A DNA stretch of 26,630 nt from JBEIHI01 sp964655245 (GTDB lineage: Bacteria > Bdellovibrionota > UBA2394): NCBI GenBank assembly GCA_964655245.1, contig CAZZLQ010000034.1, forward strand, positions 1-26,630, written 5' to 3'. The notes under the pieces were generated by a model. It did not search any database and was not told where the DNA came from. It saw only the letters and a program-made list of their open reading frames with translations. Shown piece by piece: positions 15,533 to 23,704 of the stretch. The position numbers and the translations under genes were made by a program. Each line of letters opens with the position of its first letter. Within the stretch, counting starts at the first letter, position 1.

Positions 15533-16268
15533 GCCGATCCAAAGCGCTTTCAATCAACACTCGAAGCCATGCTGGCTGGGCACTTAAATGCGCTCGCAAT
15601 TCCTTGGCGCGAAGTTCGAGCAAGAGGGAATCTTCCACGGCGCGAATACTCAGTGACCTAGGACGACCATCCAGAACCGACATCTCCCCAACCACTTGAC
15701 CGGGAAGAATCTCAGCAATCCTGATCTCAGCGCCTTTTGCGGAGGAGCCTGGAGCACTCTGTTTCAAGGCCTCAAGCTTTCCAGCCTGTAGAATGAAAAG
15801 CGAATCTCCAGGATCATTTTCTTTGAACAAAAAGCTTCCTTGAGACAGAGCACGCTTCGAAACGGGTGAGCCCTTCTCGGCGGAAGCGATGGGGTTCTTT
15901 CCAAGATAGTGACGCAGAAAGTCGAGATTGAGGGGCTTCAATGCTACGACGACATTGAGTCGCTCAAGGTCTCTTTGCTCCGAGGGACTGAGGGATCTCT
16001 TCGTCAAAACAATGATTGGAACACTTTGCCCCGAGCTCATCCCCCTCAGATCTTCAATGAGGTTCTTCCCCGTGTACCCATCGCCAAAGCCCAGCTCAGT
16101 CACAACGAGCGCAAGATCTTCATTCTTCATCAGCTCTCGAAAGCGATAGGCAGTTCCAAACGTCATGACCACAGCTTCCGGATTTTCGTACTCCAAAAGC
16201 TGTTTTGTTTGTCTCAATGAGACGCCATCTTCATCAATGACTACGATCAGTGGAACCTTATTGGTCAT
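15486..16268 (-). CDS. Receiver-domain plus cyclic-nucleotide-binding regulator, phospho-acceptor Asp replaced
   Basis: A 260-residue two-domain signalling protein. Residues 5-122 form a CheY-like receiver: acidic pocket IDED (11-14), conserved Thr89 in IIVLTK and Lys111 in ALKP. The phospho-acceptor strand reads LALVVTELGFGDG (52-64), so the aligned residue is Glu58, not Asp. Residues ~138-255 are a cyclic-nucleotide-binding (CAP-like) domain: GSFLFKENDPGDSLFILQAGKL pattern at 144-165, and the phosphate-binding cassette GEMSVLDGRPRSLSIRA (194-210) with Gly194, Glu195, Arg204 and Ser205 in place for cAMP or cGMP. No DNA-binding HTH or other output domain follows, so it may act by protein contact. 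ATG 16268 has only a weak purine-rich site. It is convergent with the PseH-like gene and divergent from the Wzz-like gene, so it may regulate or sense for the glycan pathway; that is inference. Confidence 0.82.
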   Translation of the reverse strand: MTNKVPLIVVIDEDGVSLRQTKQLLEYENPEAVVMTFGTAYRFRELMKNEDLALVVTELGFGDGYTGKNLIEDLRGMSSGQSVPIIVLTKRSLSPSEQRDLERLNVVVALKPLNLDFLRHYLGKNPIASAEKGSPVSKRALSQGSFLFKENDPGDSLFILQAGKLEALKQSAPGSSAKGAEIRIAEILPGQVVGEMSVLDGRPRSLSIRAVEDSLLLELRAKELRAHLSAQPAWLRVLIESALDRLRTMNEKLLTKSPQN

Positions 16269-16467
16269 CTCATCATGGTACGGAAAATTGATTGAACCAC
16301 AAATTCAAAGTCTGCCTCCTCAGCAAAAAGCTCTGTTTTAGGAACAGGTCCAGGCGGGGATGCCTCAAAAATGCCCCTCGAGGGCTGTTCTGGGCCCTCC
16401 CGTAAAGGCCACCACTTTCCTGACGTGAAACTTCTTAATCGCCTCAAAATAGGCTAAAGTGGGGAAA

Positions 16468-17721
16468 ATGGACGGTGAGAAAAACAACCCCTCGCAAAGC
16501 CTCGTCAATGAAGCGGGCGAGGTCAACTTTGCCAGGGTTTGGAGTGTTCTCACATCCAATTACCGAGCCATCTTGTTTTTTTCCCTCGCTGTTGCCGCCG
16601 TCACGGGAGTTGTGAATAAATTTTTTATTCCTTCATACTTTCGATCGTCAGCCATGCTCGTACCCCGAGCTGATCGATCATCAGATTCTTCGAATATGTT
16701 TAAAAGCGTTCTTGGAGCGGCGGGCGGAGCACCTCTCGGGCAGATCCTCTCGGATTCAAAATCCAATGTTGAACTCGTGCAGTTTGAAAATATTTTGAAG
16801 AGTCGTCGGCTGGCCACCCAGGTGGGCGATCAGATTGATTTCAAAGCTCTGGTAGGGATGGATCGTCGCCTCCCAGAGGCGGCCTATGGAGACTTCGTTC
16901 ATGCTTGGATGGGTAAGAGGCTTAAGCTCAAAGGCGACAAAAACTCTCTTGTTTTGAGTTTTGAGTATACCGACCCTCAGCTAGCGGCCACGATTCTCAA
17001 GGCTTATATCACGGGGCTTGAAGGGTTTCTGCAAAACAGCACCAACACTCGTGCCAAGGCTGCCGAGAACTTCGTCAAAGGCCGGCTAGAAGAAGCAACA
17101 GCGGATTTGAAATCACTCGAGGCGAACTACGTCGAGCTCCAAAAATCAGCGGGCGTTTTGGAAATCAATTCCCAAGCAAGTCTTTCAGTTTCAGCTGCTG
17201 CTCAACTCAGAACGCAGTTGATCGAAAAAGAGATGGAGATTGATCTCAACAAAAGTATTTTCAAGGATGAGTTCCAACTCAAGCGCCTCTACGCAGAGCG
17301 CGATCAGATTAAAGCTCAGCTGGATAAGCTGTATTCCGGAAAAGGGAAGAGGGGGGATGTCTTAAAGCCCATCAGCAATCTTCCAGACCTGACTTCTTCA
17401 TTTGCTAATGTTCAAAGTGAGTATCTCACTCAAAAGACAGTCGTTGATTTTCTCCGGCAGCAGTACGAGATGGCTCAGATTGAGTCGAAACGAAATGAGT
17501 CCATGTTTCAGGTCGTTGATGAGCCCTTTGTCCCTTACTTTCGAGCAGGACCCAATACGCGGGATAATACGATTATCGCCTTTGTATCCTCGTTTCTGTT
17601 TGCATGCCTTTTCGTTTTGATCGTTCATCGCTTTAAAGACAGTTATTCACTGCCTAAGCCACTTCTTCGCATCATCAAAACCGATGTCACGCCTCGAGCG
17701 GCAGGATTGCGACGCTCCTAA
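16468..17721 (+). CDS. Wzz-type polysaccharide chain-length or co-polymerase protein
   Basis: A PCP (polysaccharide co-polymerase) family protein with the standard layout: first membrane helix (about 34-53, AILFFSLAVAAVTGVVNKFF), a large periplasmic domain with long coiled coils (about 175-330; LKSLEANYVELQKSAGVLEI, LKRLYAERDQIKAQLDKL), a Pro/Gly-rich stretch (EPFVPYFRAGPNT) and a final helix (about 369-386, IIAFVSSFLFACLFVLIV) with a short cytoplasmic tail. Wzz proteins set O-antigen or capsule chain length, working with Wzy in the inner membrane. There is no C-terminal Walker-motif tyrosine kinase domain, so a separate kinase would be needed if this is a Wzc-type system. ATG 16468 gives 417 residues; a GTG at 16459 would add three. 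It ends tail to tail with the next gene, overlapping by four bases. Confidence 0.85.
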   Translation: MDGEKNNPSQSLVNEAGEVNFARVWSVLTSNYRAILFFSLAVAAVTGVVNKFFIPSYFRSSAMLVPRADRSSDSSNMFKSVLGAAGGAPLGQILSDSKSNVELVQFENILKSRRLATQVGDQIDFKALVGMDRRLPEAAYGDFVHAWMGKRLKLKGDKNSLVLSFEYTDPQLAATILKAYITGLEGFLQNSTNTRAKAAENFVKGRLEEATADLKSLEANYVELQKSAGVLEINSQASLSVSAAAQLRTQLIEKEMEIDLNKSIFKDEFQLKRLYAERDQIKAQLDKLYSGKGKRGDVLKPISNLPDLTSSFANVQSEYLTQKTVVDFLRQQYEMAQIESKRNESMFQVVDEPFVPYFRAGPNTRDNTIIAFVSSFLFACLFVLIVHRFKDSYSLPKPLLRIIKTDVTPRAAGLRRS

Positions 17722-18287
17722 AACGTTCCTCGCAAACCCAAGCCAAAATCGTAGAGCCTTGATCCCATGGGTTGAGGTGCCCGCAGTACATGAGAGATCC
17801 CGCCGGAGGCCACGAGAGCCAATTGAAGATCATCAAACTGATCGGTCATACGGAAGAGATTTAAAGTCCCACGGAGCGTTACAGGAAAGTTTGCCTGTCG
17901 GCTCAACAGACCGCCCGCCTTGGAAAAACCAACGCCAACTTGGGCCACCACGGTCGGATCCAACCACAAAAAATCGAGTGGCCTCAGGGTGATTCCTGAC
18001 GATAGAAACAGCTGATACCACATCAATCTTTCAGTGCCCGGGGCTTTGAGCGGGGAGAGCCAGACTCCGGGCATCAAATGAATTGCCAAAAATCGTGAAA
18101 CAAAAAAGTGATACGTGACATCGACTCCAGAGTTCATCTTGACCGCCGAGTAACTAGAACCTTCCGAAAAGTCAGGACGAGATGCTGCAAGACGAAAATC
18201 GATCAAGCGCGCTGAAAAAGCATCACAATGAGGAGAAGCTAGGCCTACAAACAAACAAGTCGTTAAAAATAGTATCGCTCGCTTCAT
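17718..18287 (-). CDS. Small exported, probably outer-membrane, protein
   Basis: A 189-residue protein of unknown function. It has a clear signal peptide (MKRAILFLTTCLFVGLASP, cleavage near CDA-FSA). The rest alternates short amphipathic beta strands (VDVTYHFFVSRFLAIHLMPG, MWYQLFLSSGITLRPLDF, TVVAQVGVGFSKAGG, LQLALVASGGISHVL) with polar turns and ends in GLGLRGTF, with the C-terminal Phe used for outer-membrane barrel assembly. An eight-strand barrel would fit the length. It starts three bases after the Wza-like gene and so is almost certainly its operon partner and translationally coupled. A role as accessory in polysaccharide export is inference. Confidence 0.72.
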   Translation of the reverse strand: MKRAILFLTTCLFVGLASPHCDAFSARLIDFRLAASRPDFSEGSSYSAVKMNSGVDVTYHFFVSRFLAIHLMPGVWLSPLKAPGTERLMWYQLFLSSGITLRPLDFLWLDPTVVAQVGVGFSKAGGLLSRQANFPVTLRGTLNLFRMTDQFDDLQLALVASGGISHVLRAPQPMGSRLYDFGLGLRGTF

Positions 18288-18290
18288 AAA

Positions 18291-19574
18291 TCACTTCGAC
18301 ACAGTGATGATCGTTGTTGCGAGCGTCAGTAGCGTCGTCAGAATCATCACGTGGTCTTCCCAAAACTTAAACGTCTTCTCCGCAATGAAGATCGTGTCAC
18401 CAGGTTCAATCACCAGGCGAGAATGAAGAGGCACTACGCTGCCATCTTTTTTGAAAACCTTTGAGTCACGCATATTAGCTCGATTCGTGACACCACCAGC
18501 TGACCCTAGATACTCATCGACGGTCATGGAATTTTGGTAGGGGCGAGCTCCAGGGACACGCACCTCACCCGTCACAAATACAGAATCAGACTGAGAGGGA
18601 ATCAAAATCGGAGCTGAGGGAATAAAAACTTCATCACCCTTCATCAACTCAAAGGGAGCAGAATCTTTCTCAGCACCGTCCAAACTAGACATTGCCGCCC
18701 ACGAAGCTGTAAAAATCTCGCGACCTTTGGGAGTCACTCGAGAGATCTTGATCGGTTTTGTTTTGTCGGCATAGTGAGCAGGACCACCCATTTCTTTGAC
18801 AACGTCCGCCAAGGACCGCGTTTTTCGAATCTCAAAGATTCCTGGCTGAGCAATGGCACCCGATACCGTCACAAAATCAGTCACCGCAGGGACGTAGACA
18901 ACATCACCATTGGTCACCAAAGGGTTTTGCGCAAAATCTCCAAATGCAAAAAACTTCAGCAAGTCAGCCGTTTCGGTCCCACTTCGTCGTCGCAGTTCTA
19001 TAAACTGACGAGAAGCTCGAGGCTCAAGACCGCCAGCCTGCGCGACAAGCTCACTGACACGTTGTTGAGCAGTCACAAATACAGGCCCTGGAGCTTTCAC
19101 GGCGCCGAGGACATAGACAGGAAACTTTCTTGGGCTTTGAAGCGAGATGGTGAATGAAACATTTCGAAGCGAGCTTTGAATCTTTTTAGAGAGTTTCTCT
19201 TGGAATTCACCAAAGGTCAGACCCTTGACATCCATGGCACCAAGGCGCGGGATGAAGACCTTGTTTTGATCATCAACGCGGATGCTTAGAACATCGTCGA
19301 TCTGTCCCCAAAAACTCACTACAAAGACATCCCCTGGACCAATCAAGTAATCCTCGGGAATCGTTCCTGAGCTTTCGATGGGAGAGTGCTCCATTTGACC
19401 GGGAAACACTCGATTACCACCGGTCAGGGGACTGACGGAGCCTCGAGGAGCTTGAATCGGCTCCCCACTGACCTGAACATCTAAACCCCTCGCCAAGGCG
19501 GTCTGCGCCGGCTGAACAAGGGCTGCCATCACCAAGGAAACACATAATACTCGAACCCAATTCAATCTATTCAT
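18291..19574 (-). CDS. Wza-like polysaccharide export protein (OPX family)
   Basis: A 427-residue outer-membrane polysaccharide exporter. A signal peptide (about 1-29, ending TALA) is followed by a variable segment and then the Poly_export domain opening with DYLIGPGDVFVVSFWGQ (75-91) and LGAMDVKGLT (111-120). Three SLBB-type modules follow, at about 152-228, 233-318 and 331-398, each with a G-x-V-x-x-P-G-like turn (VLGAVKAPGPV, VSGAIAQPGIF, VTGEVRVPGARP) and a GD-x-V/I-x-I/V-P close. The final hydrophobic segment VMILTTLLTLATTIITV (409-425) matches the C-terminal helix by which Wza crosses the outer membrane as an octamer. No lipobox Cys is seen, unlike E. coli Wza, so this protein may not be lipidated. 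Start ATG 19574. It sits divergently from the glycosyltransferase operon and convergently with the Wzz-like gene. Assignment to the family is secure. Confidence 0.9.
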   Translation of the reverse strand: MNRLNWVRVLCVSLVMAALVQPAQTALARGLDVQVSGEPIQAPRGSVSPLTGGNRVFPGQMEHSPIESSGTIPEDYLIGPGDVFVVSFWGQIDDVLSIRVDDQNKVFIPRLGAMDVKGLTFGEFQEKLSKKIQSSLRNVSFTISLQSPRKFPVYVLGAVKAPGPVFVTAQQRVSELVAQAGGLEPRASRQFIELRRRSGTETADLLKFFAFGDFAQNPLVTNGDVVYVPAVTDFVTVSGAIAQPGIFEIRKTRSLADVVKEMGGPAHYADKTKPIKISRVTPKGREIFTASWAAMSSLDGAEKDSAPFELMKGDEVFIPSAPILIPSQSDSVFVTGEVRVPGARPYQNSMTVDEYLGSAGGVTNRANMRDSKVFKKDGSVVPLHSRLVIEPGDTIFIAEKTFKFWEDHVMILTTLLTLATTIITVSK

Positions 19575-19737
19575 AGCGAACTCTAGACCCCTCTTTTAGG
19601 CTCAGAAGCCGGAATTCTCAAGGCTTTTGGAGCCCCCGAAACCCCAATAAATTCAAAGCAGCATCGCCCGTAAACATTCGGTATGCTAAGCCGGTTTCGA
19701 GAGTCGATCCGGAGGAAAATCCTTCGGGGAACGCAAT

Positions 19738-21957
19738 ATGATGAAGTCAAATCAAGAACCGAAGACACAAGATTCAAAGGACCTGACTTTACTTGTCATT
19801 TCCTCGTTGGATTTTGGAGGAGCGCAAAAAATTCTGATTGGGCTCGCCAACCGGCTTGTGGCCGAGGGCTACCCAGTCAAGATTATCACTCTTTCCGGGC
19901 CAACACCGCCAGCCTTTGAGGTTGATCCAAGCATTGAAATCACCCACCTTAACTTGCTTTCCAATTCGGCTGGCCCATTTCAATCTCTAAGTGCCAGCCT
20001 TCGACGCATCTGGACTCTCAGAAAACAGTTTCGATCGATGAAGCCGAAACGGATCCTGTCCTTCATGGACCGAGTGAATATTCTGGTTTTACTAGCCACT
20101 CGAGGACTGCGCACTCGAGTCATTGTCAGTGAGCGAAGTCATCCTTCCAAGAACTCGGTCAAACCGGGGCTGAATCTGATGCGCAGGCTCCTCTATCCTT
20201 GGGCCAATATCGTTGTTTTTCAAACATCTGGAGCCCGCAGCCATTTTCCCTTTCTCGCGAAAGAGTCCACAACGATCATTCCCAATCCCGCAGAACTCAT
20301 TTCTCGAGAACAAGCCGAGCCACCGACACGGAAGATGATTGTTGGAATCGGGCGCCTCAGTCGCGAAAAAGGCTTTGATCTCCTCGTGAAAGCATTTGCC
20401 AACTTGGCCAAACAGTTTCCCGATTGGAATCTCTGTATTTTTGGTGATGGGCCAGAACGCGTTGTCCTAGAAACTCTCGCTCGATCTCTGGATGTCAAAC
20501 TTGAATTGCCCGGATGGCGAGATCCATCGCAAGCTCTTGCGATGGCTGATCTCTTTGTCTTGCCCTCGCGCTTTGAGGGATTCCCTAACTCGCTCATTGA
20601 GGCCATGAGTGCTCAAGTTCCTATCATCAGCTCAGATTGCGATTTTGGACCTCGAGAGATTTTGAACGACGGTGAATTTGGGACCCTCTTTCGCTGTGAC
20701 GATTTCAAAGATCTTGAAGCCAAGCTGTCATGGGCAATCAGCAATGAGCAGGCTCGTCACAAGATGGCCCAACAAGGCTACGAATCATTGCAGCGATACA
20801 ATCCGGATCGGATCTTTTCAGAATGGAAAGAGGCTCTTGGACTTGGTCCCAAAAGGGTCGTGTTTTTGATTCGATCTTTGGCCTTGGGCGGCGCTGAGCG
20901 ACAATTGATCAATCTCGTGAATCATCTAGACCCAAAGTTGATCGAACCCATCGTGCTCACCTTCTATCCTGGGGGTGATCTCGAGAGTTCCGTGAAATCA
21001 AACGTCAAACTCATCTCTCTCAACAAAAGGGGTCGATGGAACAATTTAGCGTTTCTTTTCAAGCTTCGCTCTCAACTGAAGAGACTAAAGCCTGAGGTCG
21101 TCTACTCTTTTCTAACCACCTCAAACATTTTTGCTTCACTGCTGCGCTCCTTTGATTCGTCATTCAAGCTGGTTTGGGGAGTTCGTTCGACGACGATGGA
21201 TCTCAAGCGCTTTGGAGTTATTGCTCAGGTGGAGGGCGTGGTGGAGGGGATACTCAAAAAGTCTCCTGATCTCGTCATCTGCAATGCCGATGCTGCCCGG
21301 GACTACCGAATCTCCCGCGGCTACAGCAAATCTCGACTGGCAGTGGTGGCCAACGGCATCGACTGTGAACAGTTTCGTCCCAATACCGAGAGAGGGGATT
21401 CGCTCCGACAACAACTCCAACTCACGCGGGAGCATTTTATCGTCGGAATGGTGGCGCGCTTCGACCCGATGAAAGGCTACGAGACTTTCTTAGAGGCTGC
21501 AGCCCGAGCTGTTTCGATGAGCCCAAACCTCCGGCTACTGGTGATGGGCTCTGGAAATGAGCGCTATGAACAGCAGCTCAATGACAGGAGCCTAAAACTC
21601 AACCTTCAAAATCGCCTTGTTTGGGTCAAGGGAGTGGCGCTCCAGGATTTTTATAATGCAATCGATGTGTTTACTCTGAGTTCTTTGGGCGAGGCTTTTC
21701 CCAATGTCCTGGCCGAGGCCATGAGTTGCGGCAGGCCCTGCGTGTCAACCGATGTGGGAGACGCAGCAAAAATCGTCAACCAGTTTGGAATCATCGTCCC
21801 TGTAAAAGATGCTGAAGCGCTTGCAAAGGCCTGGATTCAAATGGAGCAAAGAAGATCTCAATGGGATGCTCGAACAATATCCGATAGTATTAGAAATCGG
21901 TTTGGACTTGAACGATATGCTGAGGAAACATGCCAAGCACTCCAACAATTGAGCTGA
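19738..21957 (+). CDS. Tandem GT4 glycosyltransferase (two fused GT-B enzymes)
   Basis: A 739-residue protein made of two complete GT4-family retaining glycosyltransferases in one chain. Each has the GT-B fold start with a G-G-A-x motif (SSLDFGGAQK at 22-31; SLALGGAERQ at 380-389), a conserved phosphate-binding half (IVGIGRLSREKGFDLLV, 201-217; IVGMVARFDPMKGYETFL, 568-585) and the EX7E motif (E280-x7-E288 in RFEGFPNSLIEAM; E652-x7-E660 in GEAFPNVLAEAM). Both halves therefore look active and could add two sugars in sequence to a lipid-linked acceptor at the inner-membrane face. The two halves are clearly diverged from each other. ATG 19738 is preceded by GGGGA (19726-19730) seven bases upstream; ATG 19741 is also possible. 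Its 3' end overlaps the next gene by 28 bases, so translation is coupled. The donor and acceptor sugars cannot be read from the sequence. Confidence 0.88.
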   Translation: MMKSNQEPKTQDSKDLTLLVISSLDFGGAQKILIGLANRLVAEGYPVKIITLSGPTPPAFEVDPSIEITHLNLLSNSAGPFQSLSASLRRIWTLRKQFRSMKPKRILSFMDRVNILVLLATRGLRTRVIVSERSHPSKNSVKPGLNLMRRLLYPWANIVVFQTSGARSHFPFLAKESTTIIPNPAELISREQAEPPTRKMIVGIGRLSREKGFDLLVKAFANLAKQFPDWNLCIFGDGPERVVLETLARSLDVKLELPGWRDPSQALAMADLFVLPSRFEGFPNSLIEAMSAQVPIISSDCDFGPREILNDGEFGTLFRCDDFKDLEAKLSWAISNEQARHKMAQQGYESLQRYNPDRIFSEWKEALGLGPKRVVFLIRSLALGGAERQLINLVNHLDPKLIEPIVLTFYPGGDLESSVKSNVKLISLNKRGRWNNLAFLFKLRSQLKRLKPEVVYSFLTTSNIFASLLRSFDSSFKLVWGVRSTTMDLKRFGVIAQVEGVVEGILKKSPDLVICNADAARDYRISRGYSKSRLAVVANGIDCEQFRPNTERGDSLRQQLQLTREHFIVGMVARFDPMKGYETFLEAAARAVSMSPNLRLLVMGSGNERYEQQLNDRSLKLNLQNRLVWVKGVALQDFYNAIDVFTLSSLGEAFPNVLAEAMSCGRPCVSTDVGDAAKIVNQFGIIVPVKDAEALAKAWIQMEQRRSQWDARTISDSIRNRFGLERYAEETCQALQQLS

Positions 21958-23069
21958 GCGCAGATCTTTACATCCTGGCACTTTTTACTTTCGTGGCGTG
22001 CTTTCTGATGGCTCGTTGCTTTCTCTCCTACTTGTCCTCCTTCATTGTGGCTGCCCTCAAAACACTGATCCCATTTCTGTATTTTGGATTTTTGTTCAAT
22101 CCCGATTGGCTTCTGCTCGACGATGTAAGCTATTGGCAATCGGGAGTTTCTCTTCTCTCGGCTCATCTCAATCCGATCTCTGTCTTTGGCAAGCAGGGTC
22201 TAGAAATGCTTGTTTGGGAGTCCGGTGGATTTCATATTTTTTATCCACTCTACAATTTTTTGGCTCAGTACTTCTTCGGACCCCATTACTTTGCGGCAGT
22301 CTTTTGGAATGTGATTGCTTCGGTCATTGCCGGCTATTTCCTGTACCAACTGATGAGAGAGCTCAATTTTGAAAAGTCACGTTCAAAGTTTGTCTCCATC
22401 TGTCTTATGTTCGACGCGCAAGTCTTGGTCTGGTCATCATTTCTCAATCTAAAGGATGTTTGTGTGATGGCACTTACCGTCGCATCTCTCCACTTTTTAT
22501 TGCGATTGATGAAACGCTTTTCCTGGCGAGACGCCCTTTGTATGACAGCGGTCTTTGGGCTTTGGGCAAACTTGAGATTTTATGTTCCTGTCCTTCTCAT
22601 TGGGGCGGCCATCACCTATTCGATGATGTCCCTGAGGCTCAGGCACCTGATCTTAATCATTGGTGCGGGCGTTGCTGTGGGGTTTTATATGGCTCGGCAT
22701 TCGGGAATTTTTGCAGTGCTTGAGCCTGCGGAGTTTGGTGTTGGCATCATTCACTATCTCATCGGGCCTATTCCCTGGCAGGTTGAAGATAACTATTCAT
22801 TTTTGGCGTTGCCAGCCTGGATTCATTGGATGCTATTTCCCTTGGCAGTGCTTGGGTTCATTAAATATTGGCGGACCAATCGGCAGTCGCGCCTGATTCT
22901 CATTTACTTTGCGCTGGTGGTCATTGCTTTTGCCATCACACCAGAGGTGCGAGGCGCGCGACATCGACTTCAGCTGATGCCGATTTTTGCCTGGCTTCAG
23001 TATTCGTTTATTTGGGACTTGTTTCCTCGAAAATCCGAGGCCACGTCTTTACAGCAAACCTCGGTTTAG
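21930..23069 (+). CDS. GT-C-like polytopic membrane protein (glycosyltransferase or polymerase candidate)
   Basis: A 379-residue inner-membrane protein with about ten hydrophobic helices. Near the start of the first periplasmic loop it has LLLDDVSYWQ (61-70); an acidic pair with an aromatic residue at this place is typical of GT-C enzymes such as GT39/ArnT-like transferases, which use polyprenyl-phosphate sugars. The later loop with ITPEVRGARHRLQLMPIFAW is rich in Arg/His and may bind the lipid phosphate. Length is shorter than most GT-C enzymes, and Wzy polymerases are equally hydrophobic and poorly conserved, so this is also the best Wzy candidate in the window. ATG 21930 has GAGGA (21922-21926) just upstream and lies inside the end of the glycosyltransferase gene. 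Function assignment is tentative; membrane location is firm. Confidence 0.75.
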   Translation: MPSTPTIELSADLYILALFTFVACFLMARCFLSYLSSFIVAALKTLIPFLYFGFLFNPDWLLLDDVSYWQSGVSLLSAHLNPISVFGKQGLEMLVWESGGFHIFYPLYNFLAQYFFGPHYFAAVFWNVIASVIAGYFLYQLMRELNFEKSRSKFVSICLMFDAQVLVWSSFLNLKDVCVMALTVASLHFLLRLMKRFSWRDALCMTAVFGLWANLRFYVPVLLIGAAITYSMMSLRLRHLILIIGAGVAVGFYMARHSGIFAVLEPAEFGVGIIHYLIGPIPWQVEDNYSFLALPAWIHWMLFPLAVLGFIKYWRTNRQSRLILIYFALVVIAFAITPEVRGARHRLQLMPIFAWLQYSFIWDLFPRKSEATSLQQTSV

Positions 23070-23072
23070 GAT

Positions 23073-23078
23073 GGAGGA
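23073..23078 (+). promoter_or_regulatory. Ribosome binding site fixing the start at 23084
   Basis: GGAGGA sits five bases before ATG 23084. An ATG at 23071 is in another frame and stops within nine codons, so it is not used for the enzyme. Confidence 0.65.
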
Positions 23079-23083
23079 AGTTT

Positions 23084-23635
23084 ATGGAACTCATTGAAAC
23101 ACTCAAAGAAAGTATTCGGCATCTACGATCCAAAATGAAATTGGAATGGAATCGCGACTTGCCCTTTTTCGAGCTTTTTGGGGATCGTTGGGAGCGAGCC
23201 AAGAAACTGGGATTCGGTCCAAAAACGAGTATCTACGAAAGCTCCTACACCTATGGTGATGTCAAGGTGGGTGAGAATACTTGGATTGGGCCCATGACGA
23301 TGCTCGACGGCTCGGGAGGACTTGAGATTGGAAGCTTCTGCAGCATTTCTACGGGTGTGCAAATCTACTCGCACGACACAGTGAAGTGGGCTGTCAGCGG
23401 AGGCAGAGCAGAGTACGAGAAGAAACCCACGAGAATCGGCAATCACTGTTTTATCGGGCCCGGTGCGATTGTTAGGGCCGGGGTGACCATAGGGGATCGG
23501 TGCGTGGTTGGAGCATTAAGCTTTGTGAATCAAGACCTCCCAGCTGGAACCATTGTCGGTGGAGTCCCCGCCAAAGTTTTGGGCCATGTTGAAGTTGATG
23601 GGGTAGATGTCCGGTTTTCCTATCTTCAAAAGTAG
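23084..23635 (+). CDS. Left-handed beta-helix acetyltransferase (hexapeptide family)
   Basis: A 183-residue acyltransferase of the LbH group (WbbJ, NodL, CAT-like), acetylating a sugar hydroxyl or amine with acetyl-CoA as a trimer. Hexapeptide turns are seen in VGENTWIGPMTMLDGSGGL (62-80), IGSFCSISTGVQI (82-94), and again IGNHCFIGPGAIVRAGVTIG (118-137) and AGTIVGGVPAKVLG (154-167), the last being the classic end motif. His97 in IYSHD is the likely catalytic base. The N-terminal ~50 residues are helical and Arg/Lys-rich. ATG 23084 has an excellent ribosome site, GGAGGA (23073-23078), five bases upstream; longer reading into the preceding gene is not needed. It lies 14 bases after the GT-C-like gene in the same operon, so its acceptor is probably the glycan or its precursor. 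Confidence 0.85.
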   Translation: MELIETLKESIRHLRSKMKLEWNRDLPFFELFGDRWERAKKLGFGPKTSIYESSYTYGDVKVGENTWIGPMTMLDGSGGLEIGSFCSISTGVQIYSHDTVKWAVSGGRAEYEKKPTRIGNHCFIGPGAIVRAGVTIGDRCVVGALSFVNQDLPAGTIVGGVPAKVLGHVEVDGVDVRFSYLQK

Positions 23636-23704
23636 CCTGGCAAAGATCATCAGGTTTGATTGTCACAGCGGATTGAATCAGCTTAGATGAGAGCTCTTTG
23701 ATTT

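Noticed and set aside
16380..16399. GAGGGC/GCCCTC hairpin before the Wzz-like gene
   Set aside because: Six-base stem with no following T tract on either strand and in a promoter region, so not supported as a terminator.
16265..16447. A 60-codon minus-strand reading frame ending in ATGA overlap with the receiver-cNMP gene start
   Set aside because: The overlap looks like coupling, but the N-terminal two thirds is Pro/Gly/Trp/Arg-rich without any domain pattern and has no ribosome site. It is more likely a chance frame in the divergent promoter region.
22868..23083. N-terminal extension of the hexapeptide acetyltransferase into the preceding gene
   Set aside because: The extension is out-of-frame coding of the GT-C-like gene; the strong ribosome site at 23073-23078 fixes the start at 23084.
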